Source: Nitrospirota bacterium
GTDB lineage: Bacteria; Nitrospirota; Nitrospiria; Nitrospirales; Nitrospiraceae
Length of the DNA: 64,000 nucleotides
Direction of reading: 5' to 3'
Assembly: GCA_026387665.1 (NCBI GenBank)
Contig: JAPLLG010000008.1
Location: forward strand, 205,790 to 269,789
The notes below the pieces were generated by a model that was given only the letters and a program-made list of their open reading frames with translations, did no database searches and was not told the origin of the DNA. How positions within the stretch are numbered: position 1 is the stretch's first letter; every line of letters begins with the position of its first letter. The position numbers and the translations under genes were made by a program. This document shows, in pieces, positions 16,766 through 25,058 of this stretch.

Positions 16766-16951
16766 ATGAAAGAGGTTCGGAAAGTTCATTACGTCAAAGG
16801 CGTGTTTGTGTGTCCGACGTGCCGACAGTCCTATGTGCAGGAAAAGTGGATCGAAGCCTGGCGGGTCCGTTGCCACAAGTGCGATTACCGCGGGGCCCTC
16901 ACGGACGTCTCTGTCGAAGAGCGCATGGAAGAGGAAATCGTCCGTCGTTGA
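16766..16951 (+). CDS. Small zinc-ribbon protein
   Basis: A 61-residue protein with a four-cysteine ribbon: CPTC (residues 16-19) and CHKC (36-39). The ATG at 16766 follows a strong AAGGGAGGGG site, and longer frames upstream lack one. The rest is basic and aromatic (WIEAWRVR), then acidic at the C-terminus (VEERMEEEIV). Such ribbons bind nucleic acid or serve as small assembly factors. Function is unknown. It is followed by a flavodoxin-like gene after about 44 bases. Confidence 0.75.
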   Translation: MKEVRKVHYVKGVFVCPTCRQSYVQEKWIEAWRVRCHKCDYRGALTDVSVEERMEEEIVRR

Positions 16952-16995
16952 ACCGGCGTCACGCCTGTGCACCGATTCCTGCTCCCTGTGAGTCG

Positions 16996-17631
16996 ATGTT
17001 GTCTGCTCGCACCTCCATTTCACGACTCCGCTCCATTGGCTCGCTATTCCTCTGTGTCCTGCTTCTGGTACTGGGCATCGGCTCCGGCGAAACCTTCGCC
17101 GACGAGCCGGCCCAACTGGTGAAGGTCCTCGTGACCTATCATTCGTTGTCCGGCAATACCGAACGCATGGCTGAAGCGGTGGCCGAGGGCGCGAGAAGCG
17201 TGCTCGGCGCCGAGGTGCTGCTGAAACGGGTCGGCCAGGTGACGGCGGAGGATCTGTTCTCCGCCGATGCGGTCGTGGTCGGTTCGCCGGTCTATTGGTC
17301 GAATATGTCGGGTGAGGTGAAGACCTTCTTCGATAACTGGCAGTTCAAGTTTGGCGTGTTCCCTGAATTCAAGATGAAGAACAAAGTCGGCGCGGCCTTT
17401 GCGACCGGCGGCCAGATTTCCAGCGGTAAAGAAGTGACGATGTTGACGATCCTTGCCGCGATGTTGGGGAATCAGATGATCGTCGTCAGCGGGGGCGGGG
17501 CCTTCGGTGCCTCTGCGACCACGGAAGGCGATAGCCCCGGCATCGACAACAAGGAATTGGCCGAGGCCAAGGCCTTAGGCTTGCGCGTCGCTGAAGTCGC
17601 GACAAGGTTCAAGGCCGGTTCGGTTAAGTAG
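16996..17631 (+). CDS. Exported flavodoxin/WrbA-like protein
   Basis: A 211-residue flavodoxin-fold protein. An N-terminal signal (SIGSLFLCVLLLVLGIGSGETFA) precedes VKVLVTYHSLSGNTERMAEAV, whose SLSGNTE loop is the FMN phosphate-binding site. Further landmarks are VVGSPVYWSNMSGEVKTFFD and the GGGAFGASA loop near the C-terminus, which resemble NAD(P)H:quinone oxidoreductases of the WrbA type. A signal peptide on such a flavoprotein is unusual, since FMN would have to be acquired before export or in the periplasm. The start is the ATG at 16996, with no strong ribosome site visible. Confidence 0.8.
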   Translation: MLSARTSISRLRSIGSLFLCVLLLVLGIGSGETFADEPAQLVKVLVTYHSLSGNTERMAEAVAEGARSVLGAEVLLKRVGQVTAEDLFSADAVVVGSPVYWSNMSGEVKTFFDNWQFKFGVFPEFKMKNKVGAAFATGGQISSGKEVTMLTILAAMLGNQMIVVSGGGAFGASATTEGDSPGIDNKELAEAKALGLRVAEVATRFKAGSVK

Positions 17632-17791
17632 CGCCTCCGCCACATCTTTCTCTTTCCATTTGCATTCCCCGTGCAGTAATTAGTCGAATGCAATGTTCCT
17701 GCAACGTTTTGCTGCTTTGCTGCAAGGTCGAGCAGCCGATGAGAGAGGGGGCGATAACAGTGGCAAGCGATCCCCTATCTCGCACTAGGAA

Positions 17792-18532
17792 TCACGAGTA
17801 GTTCTCAAGCTTTTCAATGAGGTACTGACCAATTGTTAGGCAGAGAATTCTGCACACATGGGCAACCTTTTGTTCTGAAATGCCAGGATGGGCTCCTTCC
17901 TCGCTGAGGTAGCCATATACACCATCGATAAGTTTGTCTCTCTCATTTTTCTGAAGAAAGCAAACCGTTACCAAGTAGTTGCGAACCTTGAGAGGTTTGT
18001 CTAAATCTGGTTTTTCACTGCGTTGCTTTGCCAAATGCATTGCGATGTCATGCAATAATTGCTCGATGAAGTTTCGGGCCTGGGCAATCGAGGCATCCCA
18101 TTTTCCGTCTGTATATAAGTCAATATTTTGCTTGAGATGATGGTGGAGGATATCCTGGGACAGGTAGGGGTTTCGCTCAATAATTGTTTCCAGTGCCGAT
18201 CGCTCCTCGGTAATTGATACTGGACCAGCTTCAATCTTCCCATCAGTAACCGTAAACCCATCGGCGGTTAGTGCTGATTCTAGGTGTTCAAGAGATGTGC
18301 AGCTTGGTTCCTGTAGGATTGCTTGAGCGATGCTTTTGAGTGTTGTGAAATCTTTCCTTCTTGTCAGTTCTTTGAGGACCTCACCAGCTAGCTTTAGCTT
18401 AGAATATGATTCTGGCCTCTCTGCGAATAGCTCTGTTGGTACACCATGCTTTCCCAAGAAGTGATCAAGCTGAGGGCGAGTTTTGCTTGATAGGTGTTCA
18501 GCGAGGTAGCTGGTTGTTTTGTGATTAAACAT
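17792..18532 (-). CDS. Hypothetical protein, possibly Abi C-terminal-like
   Basis: The 246-residue, mostly helical protein has no signal peptide. Its DNA is visibly richer in A and T than the flanking genes, which suggests acquisition by transfer. The C-terminal half (DGKWDASIAQARNFIEQLLH, then a long helix ending VCRILCLTIGQYLIEKLENY) recalls the C-terminal domain of abortive-infection proteins, but this is by eye only. The first 130 residues resemble nothing I know. It is flanked by pepF and a flavodoxin gene, neither of which suggests a role. If the resemblance holds, it could be a phage-defence gene. Confidence 0.6.
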   Translation of the reverse strand: MFNHKTTSYLAEHLSSKTRPQLDHFLGKHGVPTELFAERPESYSKLKLAGEVLKELTRRKDFTTLKSIAQAILQEPSCTSLEHLESALTADGFTVTDGKIEAGPVSITEERSALETIIERNPYLSQDILHHHLKQNIDLYTDGKWDASIAQARNFIEQLLHDIAMHLAKQRSEKPDLDKPLKVRNYLVTVCFLQKNERDKLIDGVYGYLSEEGAHPGISEQKVAHVCRILCLTIGQYLIEKLENYS

Positions 18533-18558
18533 ATTTAAAATGCCTCACGCCGAAATAC

Positions 18559-20382
18559 TTACAGCGTCTGTTCCAGCTGATCCACCATCTCGCTGATCGT
18601 ATCGAACCCCGATTGCCAGAAATCCTCAGAAGCCATATCGACTCCGACTTTGGCAAGAATGGTCTGCGGCGATTCCGATCCGCCAGTACTCAGCAGCTCC
18701 AGATATTTGGGCACGAACGAGGCTCCTTCTTTTTGATACATGCGATACAGTGCGAGGACCAGTAAGTTCCCGAAGCTGTAGGCGTAGCAATAGAAGGGGC
18801 TGGCAAAGATGTGGGGAATGGTCAGCCATTCCCATTGAAACTCTTCCGGGACCTTGATGCCTTTTCCGAACTGCTGCCGCACTTCTGCCAGATAGGTCTT
18901 GGCCAGATCCTTCACGGTCGCGCCCTGGGCGATCATCTCATGGGCCTGATTTTCAAATTGGACGAAATAGGCCTGCCGGAGAACCGTGGCGTAGATGTCG
19001 TCCAGCTGGTTGAGCAGGAGTCCCTGTCTCACCTTCTTGTCCCGCTCCTGGTTCATGAGGGCATCGGACAGGATGCGTTCCCCGAACACCGAGGCGGTTT
19101 CCGCCAGCGGGAGGGTGGAATGGAAGGTGAAGATGGAATGATGTTGCGCCAGCATGCCGTGGACGGCATGGCCGAGTTCATGGGCCATCGTGGCGATATC
19201 GCGCGCTTCGCCGGTGAAGTTCAGCAGCACGTAGGGGGTCATGCTGGGCACGACGCTGTAGCAATAGGCGCCCCCGATTTTCCCCGGTCTCGTCCGCGCA
19301 TCGATATGGCGTTCATGCACCACCCGCTCCGCCAGGTCGGCTAGTTGCGGAGAAAATCCTCGATAGGCCTCCAGCACCATGTTGATGGCGTCCTGATAGC
19401 GATAGGATTTCTGCTCCGTGCGATGGGGCGCATAGATGTGGTAGCGGCTCATCGGCGTGATCTTGCAGAGGCGGGCCTTGATGCGGAAGTAGCGCTGGAA
19501 GATGCCCGCGTTTTTCTGACAGACCTTGAGGAGCGAGGCTACGGCTGCATCGGGAATGTCGTTGCCGAGGTTGCGGGTGGCAATCGGGCTGGTGAAGTGG
19601 CGCAGCTGAAGATTCTCCGCCTTCCAGTCGTTGACCAGGGTCTTGTAGATCTCGCCCAGCAGGTCGTGCTGATCGGCATAGACACGGTAGAGCTCCCGAT
19701 AGGCAGCTTCGCGCAGCCGTCCTTGCGCATGGCGCAGATAGGCCGTCAGCTCCTCGCGCGTCATCGTCTTTCGTTTGCCATTGACGGTGAGGGTGAAGGT
19801 GAAGGCGTTGGTCACGACGTCGTAGAGCGAATGGACGGCGCTACGGCCCGTGATGTTCTTGATGTTGACGATCTTCTCTTCCGGTTCAGAGAGCGTGTGA
19901 GGCTTGAACCGGCGGATGGTTTCGAGGTGGTACCGGAGCGTGCCGGTTCCGGCCATGAGCCGGCGCGCATTGTCCTCATCGACGCTTTGCCACCAGAGGT
20001 CGAAGAACACCAGGCGGTTCTGGAGCGCTGTGAGCCGCTCCTCGACCTTGTCCTTAAATGAGCGGGCGGCGAGGTCTTTCGTGTTTTCTGAAAACCAAAG
20101 ATAGGCGTAGGCGCTGAGCTTGGACGAGGCAGCTGCGATGTTCTCACTGAGCGTCAGGAGCGGGTGGAAGACGGCTGTCTCCATGGTCGGACTGAACTGG
20201 GTTCGCGCCGCTTCGAATTGCGCTACCTGGGACTCGATCTTTGCCAGCAGGGTTTCAAAATGTTTGACCGGATTCTCTGCCAAATGGGAGAGGTCCCAGC
20301 GCTCGGCATAGGTGGATTTCTGCCGTTTCGGGGAAGCGGTCTTGCGCGAGGTCGACTTTTTCAGGCTGGTCTTCGCTGGCAT
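18559..20382 (-). CDS. pepF: Oligoendopeptidase F (M3 metallopeptidase)
   Basis: A zinc metallopeptidase that degrades cytoplasmic oligopeptides. The 607 residues hold the M3 active site MAHELGHAVHGML (HExxH, about residue 390) with the downstream Glu in ETASVFGE, and the typical C-terminal block FYCYAYSFGNLLVLALY. An upstream ATG at 20400 exists, but AAGGAGAT sits nine bases before the ATG at 20382, so the latter was chosen. The N-terminus is a Lys/Ser/Thr-rich tail (TSLKKSTSRKTASPKRQKS), longer than usual and presumably disordered. Transcribed alone. Confidence 0.93.
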   Translation of the reverse strand: MPAKTSLKKSTSRKTASPKRQKSTYAERWDLSHLAENPVKHFETLLAKIESQVAQFEAARTQFSPTMETAVFHPLLTLSENIAAASSKLSAYAYLWFSENTKDLAARSFKDKVEERLTALQNRLVFFDLWWQSVDEDNARRLMAGTGTLRYHLETIRRFKPHTLSEPEEKIVNIKNITGRSAVHSLYDVVTNAFTFTLTVNGKRKTMTREELTAYLRHAQGRLREAAYRELYRVYADQHDLLGEIYKTLVNDWKAENLQLRHFTSPIATRNLGNDIPDAAVASLLKVCQKNAGIFQRYFRIKARLCKITPMSRYHIYAPHRTEQKSYRYQDAINMVLEAYRGFSPQLADLAERVVHERHIDARTRPGKIGGAYCYSVVPSMTPYVLLNFTGEARDIATMAHELGHAVHGMLAQHHSIFTFHSTLPLAETASVFGERILSDALMNQERDKKVRQGLLLNQLDDIYATVLRQAYFVQFENQAHEMIAQGATVKDLAKTYLAEVRQQFGKGIKVPEEFQWEWLTIPHIFASPFYCYAYSFGNLLVLALYRMYQKEGASFVPKYLELLSTGGSESPQTILAKVGVDMASEDFWQSGFDTISEMVDQLEQTL

Positions 20383-20540
20383 AGATAATATCTCCTTCAT
20401 CTCGCCTTCACATTATGCGGGCTCAGGATCATACCATTCTCGTTGACGAGGCCGGAGAAATTTTCTCTTGCCGAGTTCAGGGGAAATCTTCCATCTGCTC
20501 TGGCATCTCGGTATGATGCGCCAAGAGTAACGGAGATCTC

Positions 20541-20876
20541 ATGACCGACCAAGAACTCAATCGGGCCATTCAATATGTCACAGCCAGCACGTCCTATGGG
20601 CGAGACACGGTGGCCGATATCCTGACGACCGGCCTTGGTGAAATGACGACGCTCGCCACACACTCGTCGGAGCGGTTTGAGCGGGAGGTGCTGCTGGAAT
20701 ATGTCTGCCAATGGACGATCAAACGGACGGGCCAGCCGGAACCGCTAGTCAGGGAGATTCTGGGCTACGCGAGCCGCTGGCTGGACGAAGTGTATGAGGA
20801 AATTTCCAAGCGCGAGCCGGAATCTCTCGGCCTGGCTTCGACTGATGATGACGACGACGGAGCGGAGCCAGTTTAG
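20541..20876 (+). CDS. Hypothetical protein
   Basis: A 111-residue acidic protein, probably helical, with the pattern MTDQELNRAIQYVTASTSYG and a C-terminal Asp run (STDDDDDGAEP). It has no signal or membrane segment. A CGGAG site precedes the ATG. Its TAG stop overlaps the stop of the convergent TPR gene by three bases. Function unknown. Coding is supported by the ribosome site and the codon use. Confidence 0.6.
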   Translation: MTDQELNRAIQYVTASTSYGRDTVADILTTGLGEMTTLATHSSERFEREVLLEYVCQWTIKRTGQPEPLVREILGYASRWLDEVYEEISKREPESLGLASTDDDDDGAEPV

Positions 20877-21190
20877 GCGGGCAGCGAGCCAGTGAGCGAT
20901 TCCAGACTCTTCGTGACCATCATGTCGCCGTTTTTTGTGGAGACGTCGATGCCGGTGGCGCAGACGGTTCGACATTCGTCGATTCGATCCAGCTTGTGCA
21001 GCGATTGGGCCAGAGCATAGTAGGCGGCTGAGTAGGTGGGCTTGACCGTGACACATTGCTGCAGGGCCTTGGCCGCCTCTTCGAAGTTCGCATCTTCCAT
21101 ATAGGCTTTCCCGAGCCCAAACCAGGCGACTTCGTCGGTCGGATCGATCTCCAGGACTTTTTTGAGCGGTTCGATGCGGCGATTCGCCAT
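20873..21190 (-). CDS. Small TPR protein
   Basis: A 105-residue protein with about two and a half TPR units: VAWFGLGKAYMEDANFEEAAKALQ, then AAYYALAQSLHKLDRIDECR. The ATG at 21190 follows GGAGG at proper distance; the longer frame from 21202 is less likely. It probably binds a partner protein; the identity is unknown. It converges on the hypothetical gene at 20541 and is read away from the HDAC-like gene. Confidence 0.75.
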   Translation of the reverse strand: MANRRIEPLKKVLEIDPTDEVAWFGLGKAYMEDANFEEAAKALQQCVTVKPTYSAAYYALAQSLHKLDRIDECRTVCATGIDVSTKNGDMMVTKSLESLTGSLPA

Positions 21191-21267
21191 GATTCCCTCC
21201 AAGTATATGTGACGATAGCAGTGGCGAACGCTCGTTGTCTATGCAGTTTCCTGCATGCTACGATTCG

Positions 21268-21390
21268 GCAGGACGCTGAAAAAGTCTGCCAGCTTCGTGC
21301 TCGCGTCGCTCAACGCCTCAACGTACTGGAAGTACGCCTCGGCATCTCGCTCGCTGCGGCCTTGCGGGGCAGCCATTTTGAGCGTCCTGC
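21268..21390 (+). repeat. Structured repeat family A, copy 6
   Basis: Arms GCAGGACGCT/AGCGTCCTGC. Both outer arms have changed A to G or the complementary T to C relative to copy 1, which preserves pairing. The apical stem is GTACT-GGA-AGTAC. This copy does not abut a stop codon. Confidence 0.8.
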
Positions 21391-21413
21391 TGGGTAAGCA
21401 AGCTGGAGCATTT

Positions 21414-22358
21414 ATGGGCAACACCGGACTCGTTTACGATCCACGCTATCTCGAGCACGATATGGGTGCAGGGCATCCTGAGTCGCCCAATCGGCTGCGT
21501 GCGATTATGCAGCAGCTGGAACAGAGCGGGACTGCGGCTCGGTTGACCAGGATTGAACCGAGAAAGGCGGAGGACGAATGGATTACGCAGATCCACGAGG
21601 CGTCCTATCTTGAGATGCTGAAGGCTGAGGCTCCGGCGACTGGGCGGGTCTCCCTCGATGCCGATACCTCCATGTCTCCCGGTTCCTTGACCGCTGCCTA
21701 TCTGGCAGCAGGCGGGGCCTTGGCCGCCGTCGATGCCATCATGTCGAAAAAAGTCGATCATGTGTTCTGTGCGGTGCGGCCGCCGGGACACCATGCAGAG
21801 GCGGGGCACGCGATGGGCTTCTGTCTCTTCAATAATGTGGCGATTGCCGCGCGCTATGCGCAGAAGCGCTATGGGTTGAGCCGGGTTTTGATCGTCGATT
21901 GGGACGTGCATCACGGGAATGGCACGCAGCATAGTTTTGAAGAGGACCCGTCGGTCTTGTTCTTCAGTACCCATCAGTTTCCCCATTATCCAGGCACGGG
22001 CCGCGCGACGGAGCGGGGCCGAGGGGCAGGGGAGGGGTTCACGATCAATGTGCCGATGGAAGCGGGGGAGGGCGATGAGGAGTACCGCGCCGTCTTTCAG
22101 AAAACGCTGGTCCCGGCAGCCGATGCCTTCAAGCCTGAATTCGTGATCATCTCAGCCGGTTTCGATGCCCATCAAGACGATCCGCTTGCGAGCATGGGGT
22201 TGACGGAAGAGGGCTACGAGGATCTCACCGGCATCGTGGCCGGCATTGCCAAGCGTCATGCAAACGGCCGCATCCTCTCGTCGCTCGAAGGCGGGTACCA
22301 TCTGACATCCTTGGCTGCGTCGGTGGATCGTCACATCCAGGCTTTGTTAGCCGCATGA
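21414..22358 (+). CDS. Histone-deacetylase-family (acetoin utilisation AcuC-like) protein
   Basis: A 314-residue arginase/deacetylase-fold enzyme; bacterial members deacetylate proteins, acetylpolyamines or small molecules. The zinc-site motifs are intact: RPPGHHAE (about residue 123), IVDWDVHHGNGTQ (about 162) and ISAGFDAHQDDP (about 245). N-terminal HPESPNRL is also typical. The ATG at 21414 has GGAG upstream; the frame extends further 5' into a family A repeat, which is not coding. Its last codons overlap the ATG of a pentahaem cytochrome gene (ATGA), so the two are translationally coupled, an odd pairing. Confidence 0.9.
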   Translation: MGNTGLVYDPRYLEHDMGAGHPESPNRLRAIMQQLEQSGTAARLTRIEPRKAEDEWITQIHEASYLEMLKAEAPATGRVSLDADTSMSPGSLTAAYLAAGGALAAVDAIMSKKVDHVFCAVRPPGHHAEAGHAMGFCLFNNVAIAARYAQKRYGLSRVLIVDWDVHHGNGTQHSFEEDPSVLFFSTHQFPHYPGTGRATERGRGAGEGFTINVPMEAGEGDEEYRAVFQKTLVPAADAFKPEFVIISAGFDAHQDDPLASMGLTEEGYEDLTGIVAGIAKRHANGRILSSLEGGYHLTSLAASVDRHIQALLAA

Positions 22359-23641
22359 AAACCCTTCTTAAGATTCTGCTCGGTTCTGCTCTAGTCGGTC
22401 TGCTCGTCTATCTCTATTACACCGAGGTCAAGCCGGTCGTGATTTTCGGGTTGCGGTCCGATTATGCCCATGCGATCCCGTTTCAAAAGATCCCGGAGGG
22501 GCTGACGAGCTTGAAGGCCGAATCCTGCGGCCAATGCCACCGTGAGATTTACGACGAGTGGAAGACGAGCATCCATGCCCATGCCTATGAAGACCCGTTC
22601 TTTCAGGCCTATTGGAAGAAGGATAAGAACATTTGGGTCTGTTTGAACTGCCACACCCCGCTGGAAAACCAGCAGCCGACGTTGGTGAAGGAGATTCCGC
22701 GAGGGCGCGTCGAAAAGGCGGTGCAAGAGCCCAATCCCCATTACGACCCCGAGTATCAAAAAGAGTCGGTGACTTGCGCGGCCTGCCATGTGCGGGACGG
22801 AGTCGTCTATGGACCGTTCGAAGATTCCGCCGCGCCGCATCCGACCAAGTTCGATCCGAGTTTTCGCACCGCGCAGGTCTGCCAGCGTTGCCATAACGTG
22901 GTGTCCGGTCCGGCCCAGTTCTATAATGTGGGGCCCTGCGGGACCTACTCGGAGTATGAAGGCAAGTTCTTCATGCAGGAGCGGGGCTTCATTTGCCAGA
23001 GTTGTCACATGCCTGAAATCGACCGGCCGGTGGCGACGAATAGTCCGATCCGGCGGGGACGGCAGCATCTCTGGCGCGGCGGGCACGACCCGGATATGGT
23101 GAAACGGGCGGTGGGGGTGCAGGTCAAGGCCGATATCGTCTCCCCCAAGCCTGGCGATCGAGTGAGTTTTACCCTCACGGTCATCAATGCGGGAGCCGGC
23201 CATAAGATTCCGACGGGCGATCCGGACCGGTTTTTCACGGTGGAGTTTTCCGTAGAGGACCGGGACGGGCATGTGCTGGATCAGCAGACCTCCACGATGG
23301 GCCGCTGGATCATGTGGCAGCCGGCTATCGTCGAGTTGTATGATAACCGCCTCTTGCCCCTGGCCAGCCGGGAGTACCAGTTTACGTACCAGCTCCCGGC
23401 TCAGGCAGAGGGCTTGAAAGTCAAGGCGCGGGTGCAGTACCACATCCTGACCGACAAGCAGCATGAGATGTTGCAGACTCAGTATGGGTTGACGGGAAAC
23501 GATCCCTACCGATTCGTCGTGTACGAGCGGGAGTTCCCGCTGTCCGGCGATCTTGCGGCGGCGTTAAGTGAGAACGAGCGGTCAGCGGCCCTGAGCCGCC
23601 AGCCAGAGGGGACAAGTTGTAAGGCCGGAGCTGCGGGCTGA
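22355..23641 (+). CDS. Pentahaem c-type cytochrome, paralogue 3
   Basis: The 428-residue protein has one N-terminal membrane anchor (ILLGSALVGLLVYLYY) and five CxxCH motifs: CGQCH (58-62), CLNCH, CAACH, CQRCH and CQSCH. The layout resembles the two cytochromes at 4.8-7.4 kb, including YGPF after the third site and CQSCHMPE at the fifth. The C-terminal part is a beta domain (GDRVSFTLTVINAGAGHKIP). The last 25 or so residues are encoded by a short-word repeat tract and are probably not structural. The ATG overlaps the stop of the HDAC-like gene. A rhodanese gene follows. Confidence 0.88.
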   Translation: MKTLLKILLGSALVGLLVYLYYTEVKPVVIFGLRSDYAHAIPFQKIPEGLTSLKAESCGQCHREIYDEWKTSIHAHAYEDPFFQAYWKKDKNIWVCLNCHTPLENQQPTLVKEIPRGRVEKAVQEPNPHYDPEYQKESVTCAACHVRDGVVYGPFEDSAAPHPTKFDPSFRTAQVCQRCHNVVSGPAQFYNVGPCGTYSEYEGKFFMQERGFICQSCHMPEIDRPVATNSPIRRGRQHLWRGGHDPDMVKRAVGVQVKADIVSPKPGDRVSFTLTVINAGAGHKIPTGDPDRFFTVEFSVEDRDGHVLDQQTSTMGRWIMWQPAIVELYDNRLLPLASREYQFTYQLPAQAEGLKVKARVQYHILTDKQHEMLQTQYGLTGNDPYRFVVYEREFPLSGDLAAALSENERSAALSRQPEGTSCKAGAAG

Positions 23642-23660
23642 TCGCTGACAGCTCAAACCA
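23575..23660. repeat. Short-word repeat tract at cytochrome 3' end
   Basis: GGTCAGCGGCCCTGAGC and GGGCTGATCGCTGACAGC form loosely inverted words. The tract extends the cytochrome reading frame by about 25 codons. Confidence 0.45.
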
Positions 23661-23672
23661 CAAAGGAACGAC

Positions 23673-24551
23673 ATGACACACCCGTTGCTGATCGATACCG
23701 AAACCCTTCAACAGAACTTGGGCCAGTCCGGCCTGGTGATTCTCGACGTGCGGGGGCGGGCCGCCTACGAATTCGGCGGCCATATTCCCGGCGCGGTGCA
23801 TTCGACCTGGCACGAGTACAGCGACCCCAAGGCCGTGCCGAAGGGTCTGCTCGATCCCGATCGCGCCAGGCTGGAACAGAAGATCCGCGCCTTGGGCATC
23901 AGTCAGGACAGCGACGTGGTGATCTATTCGAATCCCTTCGACAACTGGGGCGACGAAGGCCGCATGTTCTGGATGTTGGAATATTTCGGCCATACGAAGC
24001 TGCGGATTCTCGACGGAGGGTGGGTCAAGTGGGTGCAGGAAAAGCGGCCGTTCGAACATGGTTGTGTGACGCCCAAGCCTGGGACCTTCATCGTCAAGCC
24101 GGTGACGGCCGTGATCGCGGGCAAAGAGGAGTTGAAGCAGCTCGTGAAGCAGCCGCATCCCGGCACCGTGATTTTGGATGCGCGCAGCCTCGAAGAATAT
24201 CTCGGGAAAGAGGTCTCGGGCATTCCGCGGCCTGGCCATATCCCCACCGCGATCCATCTGGCCTGGACGGGATTTCTTCAGCCGAACGCCACGCTGAAAG
24301 ATCTGGAAACGATTACGGAGAGTTTGGCCGATAAGGGGCTCACGCAGGACCAAGAGGTCATCTGTTATTGCACGGGCGGCGTCCGCTCAGCCTGGCTCTA
24401 TTTCGTCCTCAAGCTGGCCGGCTACCGGAAGGTCCGCAACTACCCTGGATCCTGGTGGGAGTGGAGCCGTGACTTCGCTTGTCCGGTGGAAAAAGACGCC
24501 AAGGGACTACAACATATCCTGAACGTCGATCCACAAGTGCGGCCTTCTTGA
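23673..24551 (+). CDS. Sulfurtransferase with two rhodanese domains
   Basis: A 292-residue tandem rhodanese (thiosulfate or 3-mercaptopyruvate sulfurtransferase). The inactive N-terminal domain shows LVILDVRGRAAYEFGGHIPGA. The C-terminal domain has LDARSLEEYLG and the catalytic loop CYCTGGVRS (about residue 237), with the active Cys followed by TGGVR, closer to the thiosulfate type. There is no signal peptide. The start is an ATG at 23673, after AAAGGAACG. The stop overlaps the -35 box of the next gene's promoter. It probably provides sulfane sulfur in the cytoplasm; its neighbours do not define a pathway. Confidence 0.9.
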   Translation: MTHPLLIDTETLQQNLGQSGLVILDVRGRAAYEFGGHIPGAVHSTWHEYSDPKAVPKGLLDPDRARLEQKIRALGISQDSDVVIYSNPFDNWGDEGRMFWMLEYFGHTKLRILDGGWVKWVQEKRPFEHGCVTPKPGTFIVKPVTAVIAGKEELKQLVKQPHPGTVILDARSLEEYLGKEVSGIPRPGHIPTAIHLAWTGFLQPNATLKDLETITESLADKGLTQDQEVICYCTGGVRSAWLYFVLKLAGYRKVRNYPGSWWEWSRDFACPVEKDAKGLQHILNVDPQVRPS

Positions 24552-24576
24552 CAGTCAAAAAACGGCTGTGTAAGGT
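24548..24576 (+). promoter_or_regulatory. Promoter of the SmbP-like gene
   Basis: Perfect TTGACA (24548-24553), 17-base spacer, TAAGGT (24571-24576). The -35 overlaps the rhodanese stop codon. Confidence 0.55.
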
Positions 24577-24643
24577 GAACGAGCCGATGATTATGCAACG
24601 GTTTATGTCAGTCGAATAAAGCTTAACCCTTGAGGAGGAACCC

Positions 24644-24991
24644 ATGAAAATCAGAATCCATCGCGGAGCACTGGTCGTGGCGGCGGTGGCCGCACTTGTT
24701 GGTTTCCCGCTATTCACTGGGCTCGCTCTTGCCGAGAACAAGCATGTGAGTGAAGCGGTGGAACATGCCAAGGAAGCCGTGGCGCATGGCAAGCAGGGGC
24801 ATGCCGATGCCCTGGTGCAGCATGCCGAGGGAGCGCTTAAGCATGCCGAGGCGGCAGGCCTGAAGAATCCGCATCTGGACGAAGGCATCAAGCATCTCAA
24901 AGAAGCCGTGTCCCATGGCAAGGCCGGTCACGTCGATGTGGCCACCCAACATGCGGAAGGGGCAGTCACCCATTTGTCAGAAGTGAAGTAA
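24644..24991 (+). CDS. SmbP-like small His-rich periplasmic protein
   Basis: A 115-residue secreted protein: a signal peptide ([20 protein letters not shown]) then a helical heptad-like array in which His recurs ([46 protein letters not shown]). This matches the small metal-binding protein family first seen in Nitrosomonas, which binds copper and other divalent metals in the periplasm. GAGGAGGAA precedes the ATG. It has its own promoter and a strong terminator, so it is a free-standing and probably abundant product. A metal-buffering role is inferred. Confidence 0.8.
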   Translation: MKIRIHRGALVVAAVAALVGFPLFTGLALAENKHVSEAVEHAKEAVAHGKQGHADALVQHAEGALKHAEAAGLKNPHLDEGIKHLKEAVSHGKAGHVDVATQHAEGAVTHLSEVK

Positions 24992-25015
24992 GCCGTTCAG
25001 TCAGAGTTTTTTCTG

Positions 25016-25052
25016 GAACGGGCAGGGGCGACCCTGCCCGTTCTGCTTTAGG
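25016..25052 (+). terminator. Intrinsic terminator after the SmbP-like gene
   Basis: GAACGGGCAGGG-GCGA-CCCTGCCCGTTC is a perfect 12-bp stem with a four-base loop, followed by TGCTTT. Confidence 0.75.
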
Positions 25053-25058
25053 AACAGG

